64,000 nucleotides of DNA, from the NCBI GenBank assembly GCA_963777515.1, contig CAVZQU010000020.1:1-64000 (forward strand). Direction: 5' to 3'. This DNA is from CAVSWT01 sp963777515 (GTDB lineage Bacteria; Bacteroidota; Ignavibacteria; Ignavibacteriales; Ignavibacteriaceae). Of this stretch, positions 1 to 9,622 are shown piece by piece. Positions within the stretch are counted from its first letter, which is position 1. Every line of letters starts with the position of its first letter. Under the pieces are notes generated by a model. That model was given only the letters and a program-made list of their open reading frames with translations. It was not told the origin of the DNA and made no database searches. Position numbers and translations under genes: made by a program.

Positions 1-107
1 GTGTTAACCTTACCAAAGTAGGTGAAGCGAGATCAAAATATTTGGAAGCTTTAAGAGCTGCTGATAAAAATGATTATAAACCTTTAATTGAGTTTGCAAG
101 ACTATAG
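1..107 (+). CDS. Fic-family protein, C-terminal tail (5' end outside window)
   Basis: The reading frame that ends with TAG at 105-107 gives about 34 residues, including YLEALRAADKNDY and PLIEFARL. This helical ending is typical of the Fic proteins called mobile mystery protein B, which put AMP or another nucleotide group on target proteins and often sit in mobile elements next to a small partner. The catalytic HxFx(D/E)GN motif lies upstream of the window, so activity cannot be judged. The location at the edge of a suspected tRNA-linked island fits the family. The assignment rests on a short tail, so confidence is moderate. Confidence 0.55.
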   Translation, partial: VNLTKVGEARSKYLEALRAADKNDYKPLIEFARL

Positions 108-770
108 ATAATTCTTAATTTATATTTGAAAAATTAGAATTGAATTATACAGCTTATTTATTTTCATCTATTCTAAATTCGACTCTTCTTTTAATATAAT
201 AGTGAATATTTTTATGAATCAAATTTTAGGTAAATATTAATAAATTACCTTGACATCGATTCATCATAGTTATATGACTTATGTGAGTTATGAACTCACA
301 TTTTAAATATGAAAAATCATTTCCCACTACGCTGTTTCTTAGTAAGATGGAGGCAATTACTAGGTTTTTAAATATCATATAATTTTGATTTTAGGTCAGT
401 TAGAAAAAGTCTTCATGGTTAATGAATATTCAATAGTCGTATACATTTCACAGAACATATATAAATAATTTGTCGATTTTCTTTTTAAAACAAATAAACC
501 CACTGATTGCATATCAGTAGAATTTTTCAAATGAAAATAAATTTGAATTGTTTTAAGAAAAGGGGGAGAATAGATTGATTAATTATAAAATGTCTTAATT
601 AGGCATAGCAATTGTAACTTTAAATAATGTTATAAACATTATTTATTGTAAAGTTAAATTTATATCAAGATTTTAATCTAAATTAGATTTAATTTGACAA
701 TATGAATACTAAATAATGTACAAAGCAGTCTAATATAAAATACATTATTAAAATTTTCAGAGGGGTTTTT
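108..770. other. Gene-free AT-rich stretch with recombinase-end relic
   Basis: No convincing reading frame is present. The only recognisable piece is at about 505-554, where the minus strand matches the end of the tyrosine-recombinase relic at 4502-4711 (described separately). The last 20 bases hold the ribosome binding site AGAGGGG of the next gene. The rest is AT-rich with several short palindromes such as TGTGAGTTatgAACTCACA near 280-300. Confidence 0.6.
505..554 (-). pseudogene. Short relic of a tyrosine recombinase 3' end
   Basis: The stretch 531-554 matches 4544-4567 at 23 of 24 bases, and weaker similarity runs on towards 505. Read on the minus strand it encodes KTIQIYFHLK, against KTIQIYSHLQ in the longer relic, which is the region of the catalytic tyrosine in Xer-like recombinases. 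Only about 15 residues are recognisable, so this is either a fossil or a partial duplication of the same recombinase end. The two copies bracket the two Asp-box propeller genes. Confidence 0.4.
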
Positions 771-2231
771 ATGGTAAGGACAATATTTACTTTTATCATA
801 GTTATTATCTTATCTTCGTTAGCTACCACCACTAAAGCCGGGTGGAAAAAATTAAATTTCACATCTCAATACGCTTATACAATTGAAAAATATGATAGTG
901 TAATATATATAGGGGCTTATAATGGTGTGTATAGGAGTAAAGACAAAGGTGAGAATTGGGAATTATTTAATTATGGTTTATCGGGAATTTACGGCGATAT
1001 ACAAGTTTATTCATTTAAAGAAATAGAAGGCGATTTCTATTTATGCTGTTCAAGCGGAGTTTACAAGTTAAGTAAAAACCAAAATACTTGGGAAAAATTT
1101 TGCGATAAACCAGCAGCTTCAAACATATTAAAAGTAAACAATGAATTTATAGTAGGAACAAATGGAAATGTATTGCATAGAAGTCTAGACAACGGAAAAA
1201 CCTGGACATCTGAATGGGATGAAAACAATAAATTTATGTTTTTTAATGCAATGGCTGATTGGAACGGAGAATTATATACAGCTACTACAAAAGGTTTATA
1301 TAAATCTGAAGATATTGGAAGACATTGGCAACAAATAGATACTATTCAAGTTAACAATTTGGAGATCATTAATAATAAACTTTACGTATTAACATTAGAT
1401 GGTTTGATTGAAAATGAAAATAATAAATGGGTGAATTTAGGATTAAAATATTATTTCCCGCGACACATAACTGCATATAAAGATAAAATGTTTGGGGCAA
1501 CCGATTTGGGTTTTTTTGTAAAAACAAAAACATCGGATGATTGGCTGCCAGGTAGCAGAGAATTTGATACCGGACAAACAATGGCAAGTCTTATTGTTGA
1601 CAACAAAATATATGTATTGACTGTAAAAAGTTTATGGGTAAGAGATTTATCTGAATTTGATTTGCCTGAACTGAAAGTAAGCGATATAGTATATGAAAAC
1701 ACTAAATATCATGTTGGGGATGGTTTTTATATTACTGCTGGATACTCAAATAATGGATTCGATACTTTATATGTTACTGATATTTTATATGACAGCACAG
1801 ATGTTACTATAAGGCCAAGAAAATTTGCATTAGGGCCAAATGCAGGGCTTGGATTAAGTGTTTATGTAAAAACCAAAAATCCAGGTGATATAAAAATTGC
1901 TTGCCAGATCATCAGCAATGACAACATAAATAAAAATACCTTTACAATAGAGACAAATATTTTACCATACGATTATGAATTGAGCCAAAATTATCCTAAT
2001 CCATTTAATCCCAAAACAAAAGTTAATTATACAATTGAAAAGGAAGAATTAGTCACTATAAAAATTTATAATTTGCTGGGTGCAGAAGTTAAAACAGAGC
2101 TCAATGAAATATTGCCAGGCGGAAAACACGTATTAGAAATCGACAGTAATAATTTGTCAAGCGGAATATATTTCTATCAAATAAAGGCGGGCAAATATGT
2201 TGAAACAAAAAAGATGATAGTATTAAAATAA
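771..2231 (+). CDS. Secreted Asp-box beta-propeller protein with T9SS sorting domain
   Basis: 486 residues. A signal peptide (about 1-23, ending TTTKA) is followed by a propeller with Asp-box/BNR turns (SKDKGENW, SLDNGKTW, SEDIGRHW) across residues 45-300. A short Ig-like linker follows, then a type A T9SS C-terminal domain from about 400 (SQNYPNPFNPKT) ending KKMIVLK. The T9SS takes such proteins from the periplasm across the outer membrane and anchors or releases them. Asp-boxes alone do not imply sialidase activity, and I see no catalytic set. The start is supported by AGAGGGG 7 bases upstream. The next gene is a larger protein of the same design, probably a paralogue or co-expressed partner. 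Substrate unknown. Confidence 0.85.
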   Translation: MVRTIFTFIIVIILSSLATTTKAGWKKLNFTSQYAYTIEKYDSVIYIGAYNGVYRSKDKGENWELFNYGLSGIYGDIQVYSFKEIEGDFYLCCSSGVYKLSKNQNTWEKFCDKPAASNILKVNNEFIVGTNGNVLHRSLDNGKTWTSEWDENNKFMFFNAMADWNGELYTATTKGLYKSEDIGRHWQQIDTIQVNNLEIINNKLYVLTLDGLIENENNKWVNLGLKYYFPRHITAYKDKMFGATDLGFFVKTKTSDDWLPGSREFDTGQTMASLIVDNKIYVLTVKSLWVRDLSEFDLPELKVSDIVYENTKYHVGDGFYITAGYSNNGFDTLYVTDILYDSTDVTIRPRKFALGPNAGLGLSVYVKTKNPGDIKIACQIISNDNINKNTFTIETNILPYDYELSQNYPNPFNPKTKVNYTIEKEELVTIKIYNLLGAEVKTELNEILPGGKHVLEIDSNNLSSGIYFYQIKAGKYVETKKMIVLK

Positions 2232-2323
2232 TTTAATGGCTTTCAATATTTTTTTGATTTGAAATTTCATTTTAGAAGATTACATTATATAAAGATTAAA
2301 ATTTTATTTTTATAGGGGTATAG

Positions 2324-4471
2324 ATGAAAAAGTTAGTTTTACTCTTTTTATTGACCAATATTTCTCTTTTCTCACAAAGCAATTCGTATAATTGGGTAAA
2401 TCCTTCACCAGCGCCGTACATGTTATATGACATATTCTTTTTAAATAATTTAGATGGGTGGGCTGTGGGGGAATTTAGCACTGTTATTAAAACTACCAAC
2501 GGCGGACTTAGCTGGCAGCCAGTATCAATTCCTTTTAGAAGTGAACTTAGTAAAGTATATTTTATTGATGAAAAGAATGGATGGATTATTGGCGGAGATC
2601 CGACAGTTCCTTCGTGGGGAGCGATACTTAAAACGACTAATGGCGGAGTAACCTGGAAAAATTATCAACCAAATATTAATTATTCCTATTCATTTTTAGA
2701 TATAACATTTCCAACAAAAAATACAGGATATATTGCAGGCTTCGAAGGTATATTTAAAACCAATGATGCTGGAGAAACTTGGAGCAATACAGGAGGAACT
2801 GGATGGGCAACATCTGTCTATTTTATAGACGCATTGACAGGCTGGGGAACAAATCCAATCGGGAGAATAATTAAAACCACGAATGGAGCTAAAAGCTGGG
2901 ATTCTCTTTATGAATTTCATTGGCAGTGGAACAAAAAAATAAAATTTTATAATAAAAATATAGGCTGGGTAGTTGGCGGAGGTTTATACGAAGATTATGG
3001 AGTAATATATAAGACAACGAATGGCGGTTCAAATTGGAAGTTACAGGATAGTTCTTTAACTGGTGCATACTTGGATATTGAAATAATAGATACATTAAAT
3101 GCCATAGTTTCCGGAGAGAATGGACAGATAAGATATACAAGTGATGGAGGAGAAACTTGGTTTTATTCTTCGTCAAATAGAAATGAGAATCTTTATGGAA
3201 TTGCAGTTAATGAAAATTCAGCTTGGGTGGTTGGTGGAAATTATGATCATCCGGTCATAATTAAGTCAGGTTTAGAATTTAGAAAATGGGATAACGAATT
3301 GCATCTTATTACAGAAAGTGAATTAAAATCAATAAGTTTTTCTTCAAATGATAACGGCTGGCTGTGCGGACTAAACGGGAGCTTGTTTCATACAACAGAT
3401 GGGGGCGATACATGGAAATCAAAAGATTTATTTAGTATTAATTTTTATAGTGTTTCTACATTTGGTGAAAATTACATTTTTGCTGGGGGAGGTTCAGGAG
3501 AATTCATTAAATCAACGGACATGGGAGAAACCTGGACTGTAAAAAATATTCAACAACCAATTAACTTCGATTTTGAAAAACATAAGATACAATTTTTTTC
3601 TCCCAACTATGGATATTCAGGTGTTACGGATAACCAATTACTAAAGACAACTGATGGCGGTGAAACATGGAATCAAGTGTTGGATTTTATTAATGATTAT
3701 CAATTTGTCGATTCGCTGCACGGATGGGCTTTAAATATTCCGGTTATAATTGATATTTGGAAAAAGATAAGTGATGTTTCACAACTCATGATTACTACTA
3801 ACGGAGGAGATAGCTGGGAAAAAGTAGAAGTCGAGGCGAATATTGATAAAATATTTTTCTTAAATCAGAATAATGGCTGGTTATCTGATGGCTACAACTT
3901 ATTAAAAACAATAGATGGCGGCCATAATTGGGGATTAATTAATACTGACCCTTCACGTATTATAACTCAGATATATTTTATAAATGAGAATGAAGGATAT
4001 TTAGTGGGTTTGGATAATGATAATTCTTTGAATACTATATACAAAACAATTGATAGCGGAAATACATTTACTAAAATTAAAACCCTTACAGAAATAACAG
4101 ATTTAACATCTAATAGGAAGGATATAATAGGAATTGGTTCAAAAGGACAAATTATAAAGATTGATAGAACTTCAACTGATGTCCATGAAAATCAATTATT
4201 CAAACCTAAAAGTTTTTATCTTTCACAAAATTATCCAAATCCTTTCAATCCAATTACTACTATAAATTATCAACTACCAAAAGAAGGTATAGTTATATTA
4301 AAGGTTTATGATATACTTGGTAAAGAAATCACTACTCTGGTTAATGAATTTAAAACTGCAGGTAGTTATTATGTACATCTCGATGCTCAAAATTTAGCTA
4401 GCGGTGTTTACTACTATAAATTAACCACAGGGGAAAATATAGAAACTAAAAAAATGGTTTTATTAAAGTAA
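2324..4471 (+). CDS. Secreted YCF48/Asp-box propeller protein with T9SS sorting domain
   Basis: 715 residues. A signal peptide (1-18, ending SLFSQ) is followed by about twelve Asp-box turns of the KTTNGG-x-x-W kind (for example KTTNGGVTW, YTSDGGETW, KTTDGGETW) spread over residues 35-600, enough for two stacked propellers. The domain resembles the YCF48/photosystem-assembly-like repeat family widely used in exported Ignavibacteria proteins, not a photosynthesis factor. The C-terminus from about 630 is the T9SS type A domain (SQNYPNPFNPIT ... KKMVLLK). The start has GGGG 8 bases upstream. It lies 92 bp after a related gene on the same strand, so joint transcription is likely. Ligand or substrate unknown. 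Confidence 0.85.
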   Translation: MKKLVLLFLLTNISLFSQSNSYNWVNPSPAPYMLYDIFFLNNLDGWAVGEFSTVIKTTNGGLSWQPVSIPFRSELSKVYFIDEKNGWIIGGDPTVPSWGAILKTTNGGVTWKNYQPNINYSYSFLDITFPTKNTGYIAGFEGIFKTNDAGETWSNTGGTGWATSVYFIDALTGWGTNPIGRIIKTTNGAKSWDSLYEFHWQWNKKIKFYNKNIGWVVGGGLYEDYGVIYKTTNGGSNWKLQDSSLTGAYLDIEIIDTLNAIVSGENGQIRYTSDGGETWFYSSSNRNENLYGIAVNENSAWVVGGNYDHPVIIKSGLEFRKWDNELHLITESELKSISFSSNDNGWLCGLNGSLFHTTDGGDTWKSKDLFSINFYSVSTFGENYIFAGGGSGEFIKSTDMGETWTVKNIQQPINFDFEKHKIQFFSPNYGYSGVTDNQLLKTTDGGETWNQVLDFINDYQFVDSLHGWALNIPVIIDIWKKISDVSQLMITTNGGDSWEKVEVEANIDKIFFLNQNNGWLSDGYNLLKTIDGGHNWGLINTDPSRIITQIYFINENEGYLVGLDNDNSLNTIYKTIDSGNTFTKIKTLTEITDLTSNRKDIIGIGSKGQIIKIDRTSTDVHENQLFKPKSFYLSQNYPNPFNPITTINYQLPKEGIVILKVYDILGKEITTLVNEFKTAGSYYVHLDAQNLASGVYYYKLTTGENIETKKMVLLK

Positions 4472-4475
4472 GAAT

Positions 4476-4504
4476 GGGGTTAATAATTAACCTCTATTAT
4501 TTTA
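4476..4504 (+). terminator. Possible intrinsic terminator after the second propeller gene
   Basis: GGGGTTAA-taa-TTAACCTC forms an 8-bp stem with one G-U pair, starting 5 bases after the stop codon and followed by a T-rich run. The loop is only three bases and the T tract is broken, so it is a modest candidate. Confidence 0.45.
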
Positions 4505-4711
4505 TAATATATTAACTGCTCGATATAAGTTTTCTTTTTGTAAATGAGAATAAATTTGAATTGTTTTGATATCTTTATGCCCTAACAATTCTTTTACCAA
4601 ATAAAGAGAAACTACTCTTTGATCTAAGTTAGAAGCGAACGAATGACGCAAAGTGTGGGAATGTATTTTATCATTTAAATTAGCAGCACGAACAGATTTT
4701 TTAGTAGTTTG
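4502..4711 (-). pseudogene. Tyrosine recombinase/integrase C-terminal remnant
   Basis: Minus-strand reading gives about 69 residues ending in TAA at 4502-4504. They contain HTLRHSFASNL, the HxLRH box of tyrosine recombinases, then YLVKELLGHKDIKT with the conserved GH, and IYSHLQKENL, where the Y is at the nucleophile position. The upstream catalytic domain is missing: the frame meets TAA just before QTTKKSVRAAN. This is the end of a XerC/D-like phage or island integrase. Because the fragment keeps three catalytic residues in frame, it was lost by truncation, not by drift. It supports a former mobile element here. Confidence 0.8.
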
Positions 4712-5447
4712 TTAATAAAATAATGGTTGAAACTGATATTGATAAAGAATTCACTTTAAGTTTGAATAATAAGTAATAACTATAATTTAAAGGTTGAAAG
4801 TTTAAATTTCTGTTGATTTAATATCATAGACATGAGTAATAAGCGTAATGTATAATAGAGATATTGGCACGTTGAAATTAAGACAATAAAAATTTTAGAA
4901 AAAAAACTATTTTTCGGATAGTTGTAAATATTTCCAAAAACAAGAAATATTTTGATTTAATTTTTTTAACAAAATAGAATAATAGCGAAATTTTGAATTT
5001 AATTTAATAGGTATAATAATTGGGAAAATTCATATACTGTATTTAGAGGATTAAATATTATTGGCACAAGATTATTATGTTAAATTAGCAATGAATTATA
5101 AATATATGCCGTAATTTCACTTAAGCAATAATGAAAAATACTAACATGTTGAATAAAATAGTTTTACCATCTAAAAATATAATTCTCTTGAAAGTATATT
5201 TAAATAAACTTATTTTACACTTGATAAAATATGGGGATATTAGATAGGGGCAATTTGAAAATTAAAGGGATACCTAACTTTGCCATACACAACAAATATT
5301 CCAAATAAAATATTCAATTATTTTGACTTAAAATAATGCGGTAATGTTATATCTATAACTTATATAGAAATATTTACAATAATAAAATATTGTATTCGTT
5401 CTGAATATCTGTTTTGCAAAACTTTATAACGTAATTTGGAGAGTTCC
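4712..5447. other. Gene-free AT-rich stretch
   Basis: No supported gene. A 17-codon frame starts at ATG 4722 (MVETDIDKEFTL) but has no recognisable family. The right end carries GGAGAG, the ribosome binding site of the next gene, just before ATG 5448. Otherwise only A/T runs are visible. Confidence 0.5.
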
Positions 5448-8400
5448 ATGTTGAAAATAAATAACAAAATAGATTTTTTATTTATCATATTTTTGTTTTT
5501 TATTCTTTTTTATATCAGTATTTCCACAGAACCAATATATGAAATTAAAATGGAAAAGCGTGGGATTTAATTATGCCCCCGGAAAAGCAGACTTAATATG
5601 CGACGATATTGATAAAGATGGTAAACAAGAATTATTACTTGATTTTAATTATGGACAATATTTTACTGTAATGAAATATATAGAGAATGATTATCAATAT
5701 AGTTGGATAAGCCCATTATATCTAGATGACAAAATTTCATCAATTAAAGTTTGTGATATAAATAATGATTTAATTAACGAAATATGTGTACTTCATTCCT
5801 CTGGAATAATTGATGTTTTTAATGCCAAAACAATGATTAAAGATACTACTCTCAATACTTCAATTAACAATTCAGCGACACTAAATATTGATGATTTAGA
5901 TAAAGATGGAACAAAAGAATTTATCATTGGCCAAGTAGTTAGTTATAGTGGTTATGCTTCGATTTATATAATTAACAGTCAAACAATGGAACCTGAGTGG
6001 AGTCTGCAAAATATTTCAATAGACGCATGGGATATAAAGATTGGAGATGTTGATAATGACTCTGTAGATGAGATAGTAGTTTCAAATGGTTTAGTGATTG
6101 ATGGTGTCAGTCATAAAGCTGATTGGAATTATGTCCAGGGCTTTGGAACAAAAATAGCATTAGGAGATATTGATGGAGATAGTACAAAAGAAATCATAAG
6201 TATATCAAATTATTTTGATATTAATGCCTTTGATGTCAAAAATAAAACCCCGCTATGGTCAATTACTTCAAGTGAAGACTTGAAAACTTTATATGTTACA
6301 GATGTTGATGAAGATGGAATTGCAGATATAATAGTTGGAAATAATCAATGGGGTTATATCACTTGTTATAGTCCAATAACAAAAAATAAAATATGGGCGG
6401 TTAATAATCCCAACTCTGGAAGCACTAATATAACTATCGGTGATCCGGATAATGATGGGAGTAAAGAAGTTATATGGTCCGCTGGTGAAGGTTCATCGGG
6501 GCCGGATTATCTATATGTGGGGAATATAGAACAGGAAAACCTAGAGTGGCAGAGCTCAAATCTTGGGGGCCCTTTTTCAATAAGTATTTATGATGTAAAT
6601 GAAGACGGGTTCAAAGATATTTGTGGAACTTGTTTCAATAGCGATAATGGTTATAGTCCAGGCAGAGTATTTATTTATAATCCAATAAACTATAACTCTG
6701 ATTGGATTATAGGGACTGAAGGTCTTGATTATTGGTCATTTAATGCGGTAAAGGCAGGCAATATTAATGACACTGAAATGGCAGAAATTGTTGCTGCTTC
6801 AGGAAGCCGGCTCTATGTCTTTGAAGCTGAATCTCATAAGTTAATTTGGAGTGGTCAAGTAACAGGTAATAATAGGATTATCAGAAGTTTAGAATTTTCA
6901 GATATTGATAATGACGGAGTTATTGAAATACTTGTAGGTGATGAAAATGGATATCTATATGTCTTAAATGGAAAAACATTCCAAGAAGAATGGCACAGTG
7001 TTCAGTTTAATGGTTCTATTGAAAAAATAATCATTACTAATTGGGATGCAGATGACTCAAAAGAAATAGTAGTAATAACTTATATGGGCAATATTACTGT
7101 ACTTGATGGTATAACTCATTACATTGAGTGGCAGAGTAATCCTCTTAGTAATATGACAACCTGCGACCTAAGTGACATAAACAAAGATGGTAGTAAAGAA
7201 TTTATAATTGGAAGTTCAAACGGGCAAATAATGATTGTTGATTCTTTAACAAAATCGATCACTGATACATTAATAAATGTAGGAGAAAGTATCACAGCAC
7301 TTAAAGTTGAAAATCTTGATATGGATCCTTCTCCTGAAATCGTGGTTGGAACAACAAAATTATATGTGTTTCATACTTCTGATTTGTCAATGGCATATGA
7401 ATCAGAAGTATTAGGTTCTTTAGGTTTTAAAAACAACCTTGTTGTTACAGATGTTGAGAATGATCAGCACATGGATATCGTTGCCAGTAATAATACAGGA
7501 ATATTTCAATATAGGTGCGAAGATAAATATCCGGATATAACACCACCAACAGTTGTAAGTAATTATCCCAAACAGAATGCGACTGAAGTAACTACAGGTG
7601 TATCAATTAAAATAACTTTTTCAGAAGAGATAGATGTTGCTTCTTTAACAAAGGATAATATAAGCTTAACTGTAAATGATACCTTAAATTTACAATACTC
7701 ACTTGACTATTCTTCTGAAACTCGAACTATAATTATTTCTTCTGATACTTTACTTCCAGGGAATGCTTTAATTAAAGTTAATTGCTCAGGAAATATTTTA
7801 GATCAATCTCTCAATGGGCTTGATGGAAACAAAAACGGCATTTCCGAAGGTACTCCAGTAGATGATTTTATTTTATCTTTTACCACTGGTATAGATAAAG
7901 ATACAATTGGCCCAGCTTTTACTAATATCAAAATTAACAAAAATGAACTGTGGCCTGGATTCGATATAAAAATTGAGGGAATCATATCAGATTCGTCTAA
8001 TGTAGCAATTTCTCAAATAGTATTTGCTGAATGTTTTATTGACAGCATCTCCACTTCAAATAACAGCCAACCTATTATGCCGAAAGATGGGATTTTCAAT
8101 TCAACTACGGAAGATTTTTATATTACAATACAAACTAATAGTTGGACTGCAGGAGAACATAAAATTTATCTTGTTTCAAAAGATTATGAAGGTAACACAG
8201 GCAGTTTAGAACTTTCAGTAAATATTATTTCACATGATAAAATGAAAGCAAATTGGCCCATGTTTGGTCAAAATCCCCAGCACACTGGTTTTAATTTAAA
8301 TGATTCCATCAAATTACCGCTTAATATTAAATGGACAAAAAAAATATTTAATAATCCTATTAATCAGCTAGCTGTTGCTGAGAATATAGTTTTTGCAACT

Positions 8401-9561
8401 GAGAATAATAATCAAACTTATTCAAAGGTATTTGCTTTAAATGCTGAAACTGGTGATACTATTTGGGTTTATAATATTAATGGCAACAGTTATGTTAAAT
8501 CTCCAACCTACTACAAAGGACGTGTATACGTCTCTTTAATTTATACTCCAAATTATGGTTACATATTGGTTCTTGATGCCTCAAATGGCGAATATTTAAG
8601 TACGATAACTTGGGGATATGAAATTGGACCTTATTTAACAATAGCAGATGATAAATTATTTACTTCCTATGAGCATGGAAATTTCTATACATTCAATGCT
8701 TTGAATGATAAATATGAATGGAGAGCTGATATTTATTCAAAAGGATATGACTGGGTTCCTGCTTATGCATATGGAATAGCATATTCATGCGGTGAAAATA
8801 GCTCGTACTGTGCATTTGATGCAGATTCTGGGAAAGTAATTAATTCTTGGGGAACTCCAATGATTGGTAAAACTCCATTGATAAAGGATGATGTTATTTA
8901 TACTTCTTCTCCAGTTTCTGCAATTAATGTTGTTAATAATAAAATATTATGGACTAAATCAGGTTCAATGCCTTCCGCCGCATACGGTAAAATATTTTTA
9001 GTTAACAAAGATAGTCTTTTTGTATTGGATGAATCGAGCGGGAATGTTTTATGGAAAGTTAAAACATATTCGGATATTATCAGGCCGCCAATAATTTCTA
9101 ATAATTATGTTTTCTTAAATACTTCTACCCGTATCCTAGCAATTGATATTAATACTCACAATGAAATTTGGGATTATAATGAGACAGGAGAAATTGTCAT
9201 TGCAAATAATCATTTATATTTCGGTACCATAGATGGCAAAATTATTTGTTTCTATGAAGCTCCTGTTTCTGCTAAAGATGAGATGTTAAATATACCAAAA
9301 GATTTTAATCTAATGCAGAATTTTCCTAATCCTTTCAATCCAGTAACTACAATTAAATATTCTCTACCAATGAATTCTCATGTTAGAATTGAAGTCTTTA
9401 ATGCATTAGGTGAATCTGTAAAAATACTTGTTGATAATGAAGAACGAGCTGGTTATCATACAATAACGTGGAATGCTGATAATGTAAGTAGTGGAGTTTA
9501 TTTCTATCGAATTATTGCAAATGGTTATTCAAATACAAAAAAGTTGCTTCTTCTTAAGTAA
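5448..9561 (+). CDS. Large secreted FG-GAP/PQQ-propeller protein with T9SS sorting domain (frameshifted start)
   Basis: The best start is ATG 5448, with GGAGAG upstream. It opens a hydrophobic signal sequence (MLKINNKIDFLF...) in one frame, and the 1340-residue body continues in the next frame from about 5520-5539 (NQYMKLKWKSVGF). A one-base shift in the T-rich signal region is the simplest explanation. The body has about eleven D-x-D-x-D-G calcium-loop repeats (DIDKDGKQE, DVDEDGIAD, DINKDGSKE; residues 20-660), an SbsA-type Big_5 Ig domain (about 670-780), another Ig-like module, a PQQ-type propeller (about 900-1245, starting ANWPMFGQNPQHTG) and a T9SS domain (from about 1250, QNFPNPFNPVT). 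Likely a surface adhesin or scaffold; no catalytic motif is evident. Confidence 0.85.
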
Positions 9562-9622
9562 CGAAAAATTATAAAATTTTCTTTAGTTATATGATAAATA
9601 TTTTATGAGATTAGGATAAAAA

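Noticed and set aside
771..4471. Sialidases (because of Asp-box repeats)
   Set aside because: Asp-boxes are structural. The arginine triad and tyrosine nucleophile of sialidases cannot be placed, and the many KTTNGG turns fit YCF48-like exported propellers.
2324..4471. A photosystem II assembly factor (YCF48)
   Set aside because: The repeat family is shared, but signal peptide plus T9SS tail and the absence of any photosynthesis gene argue against it.
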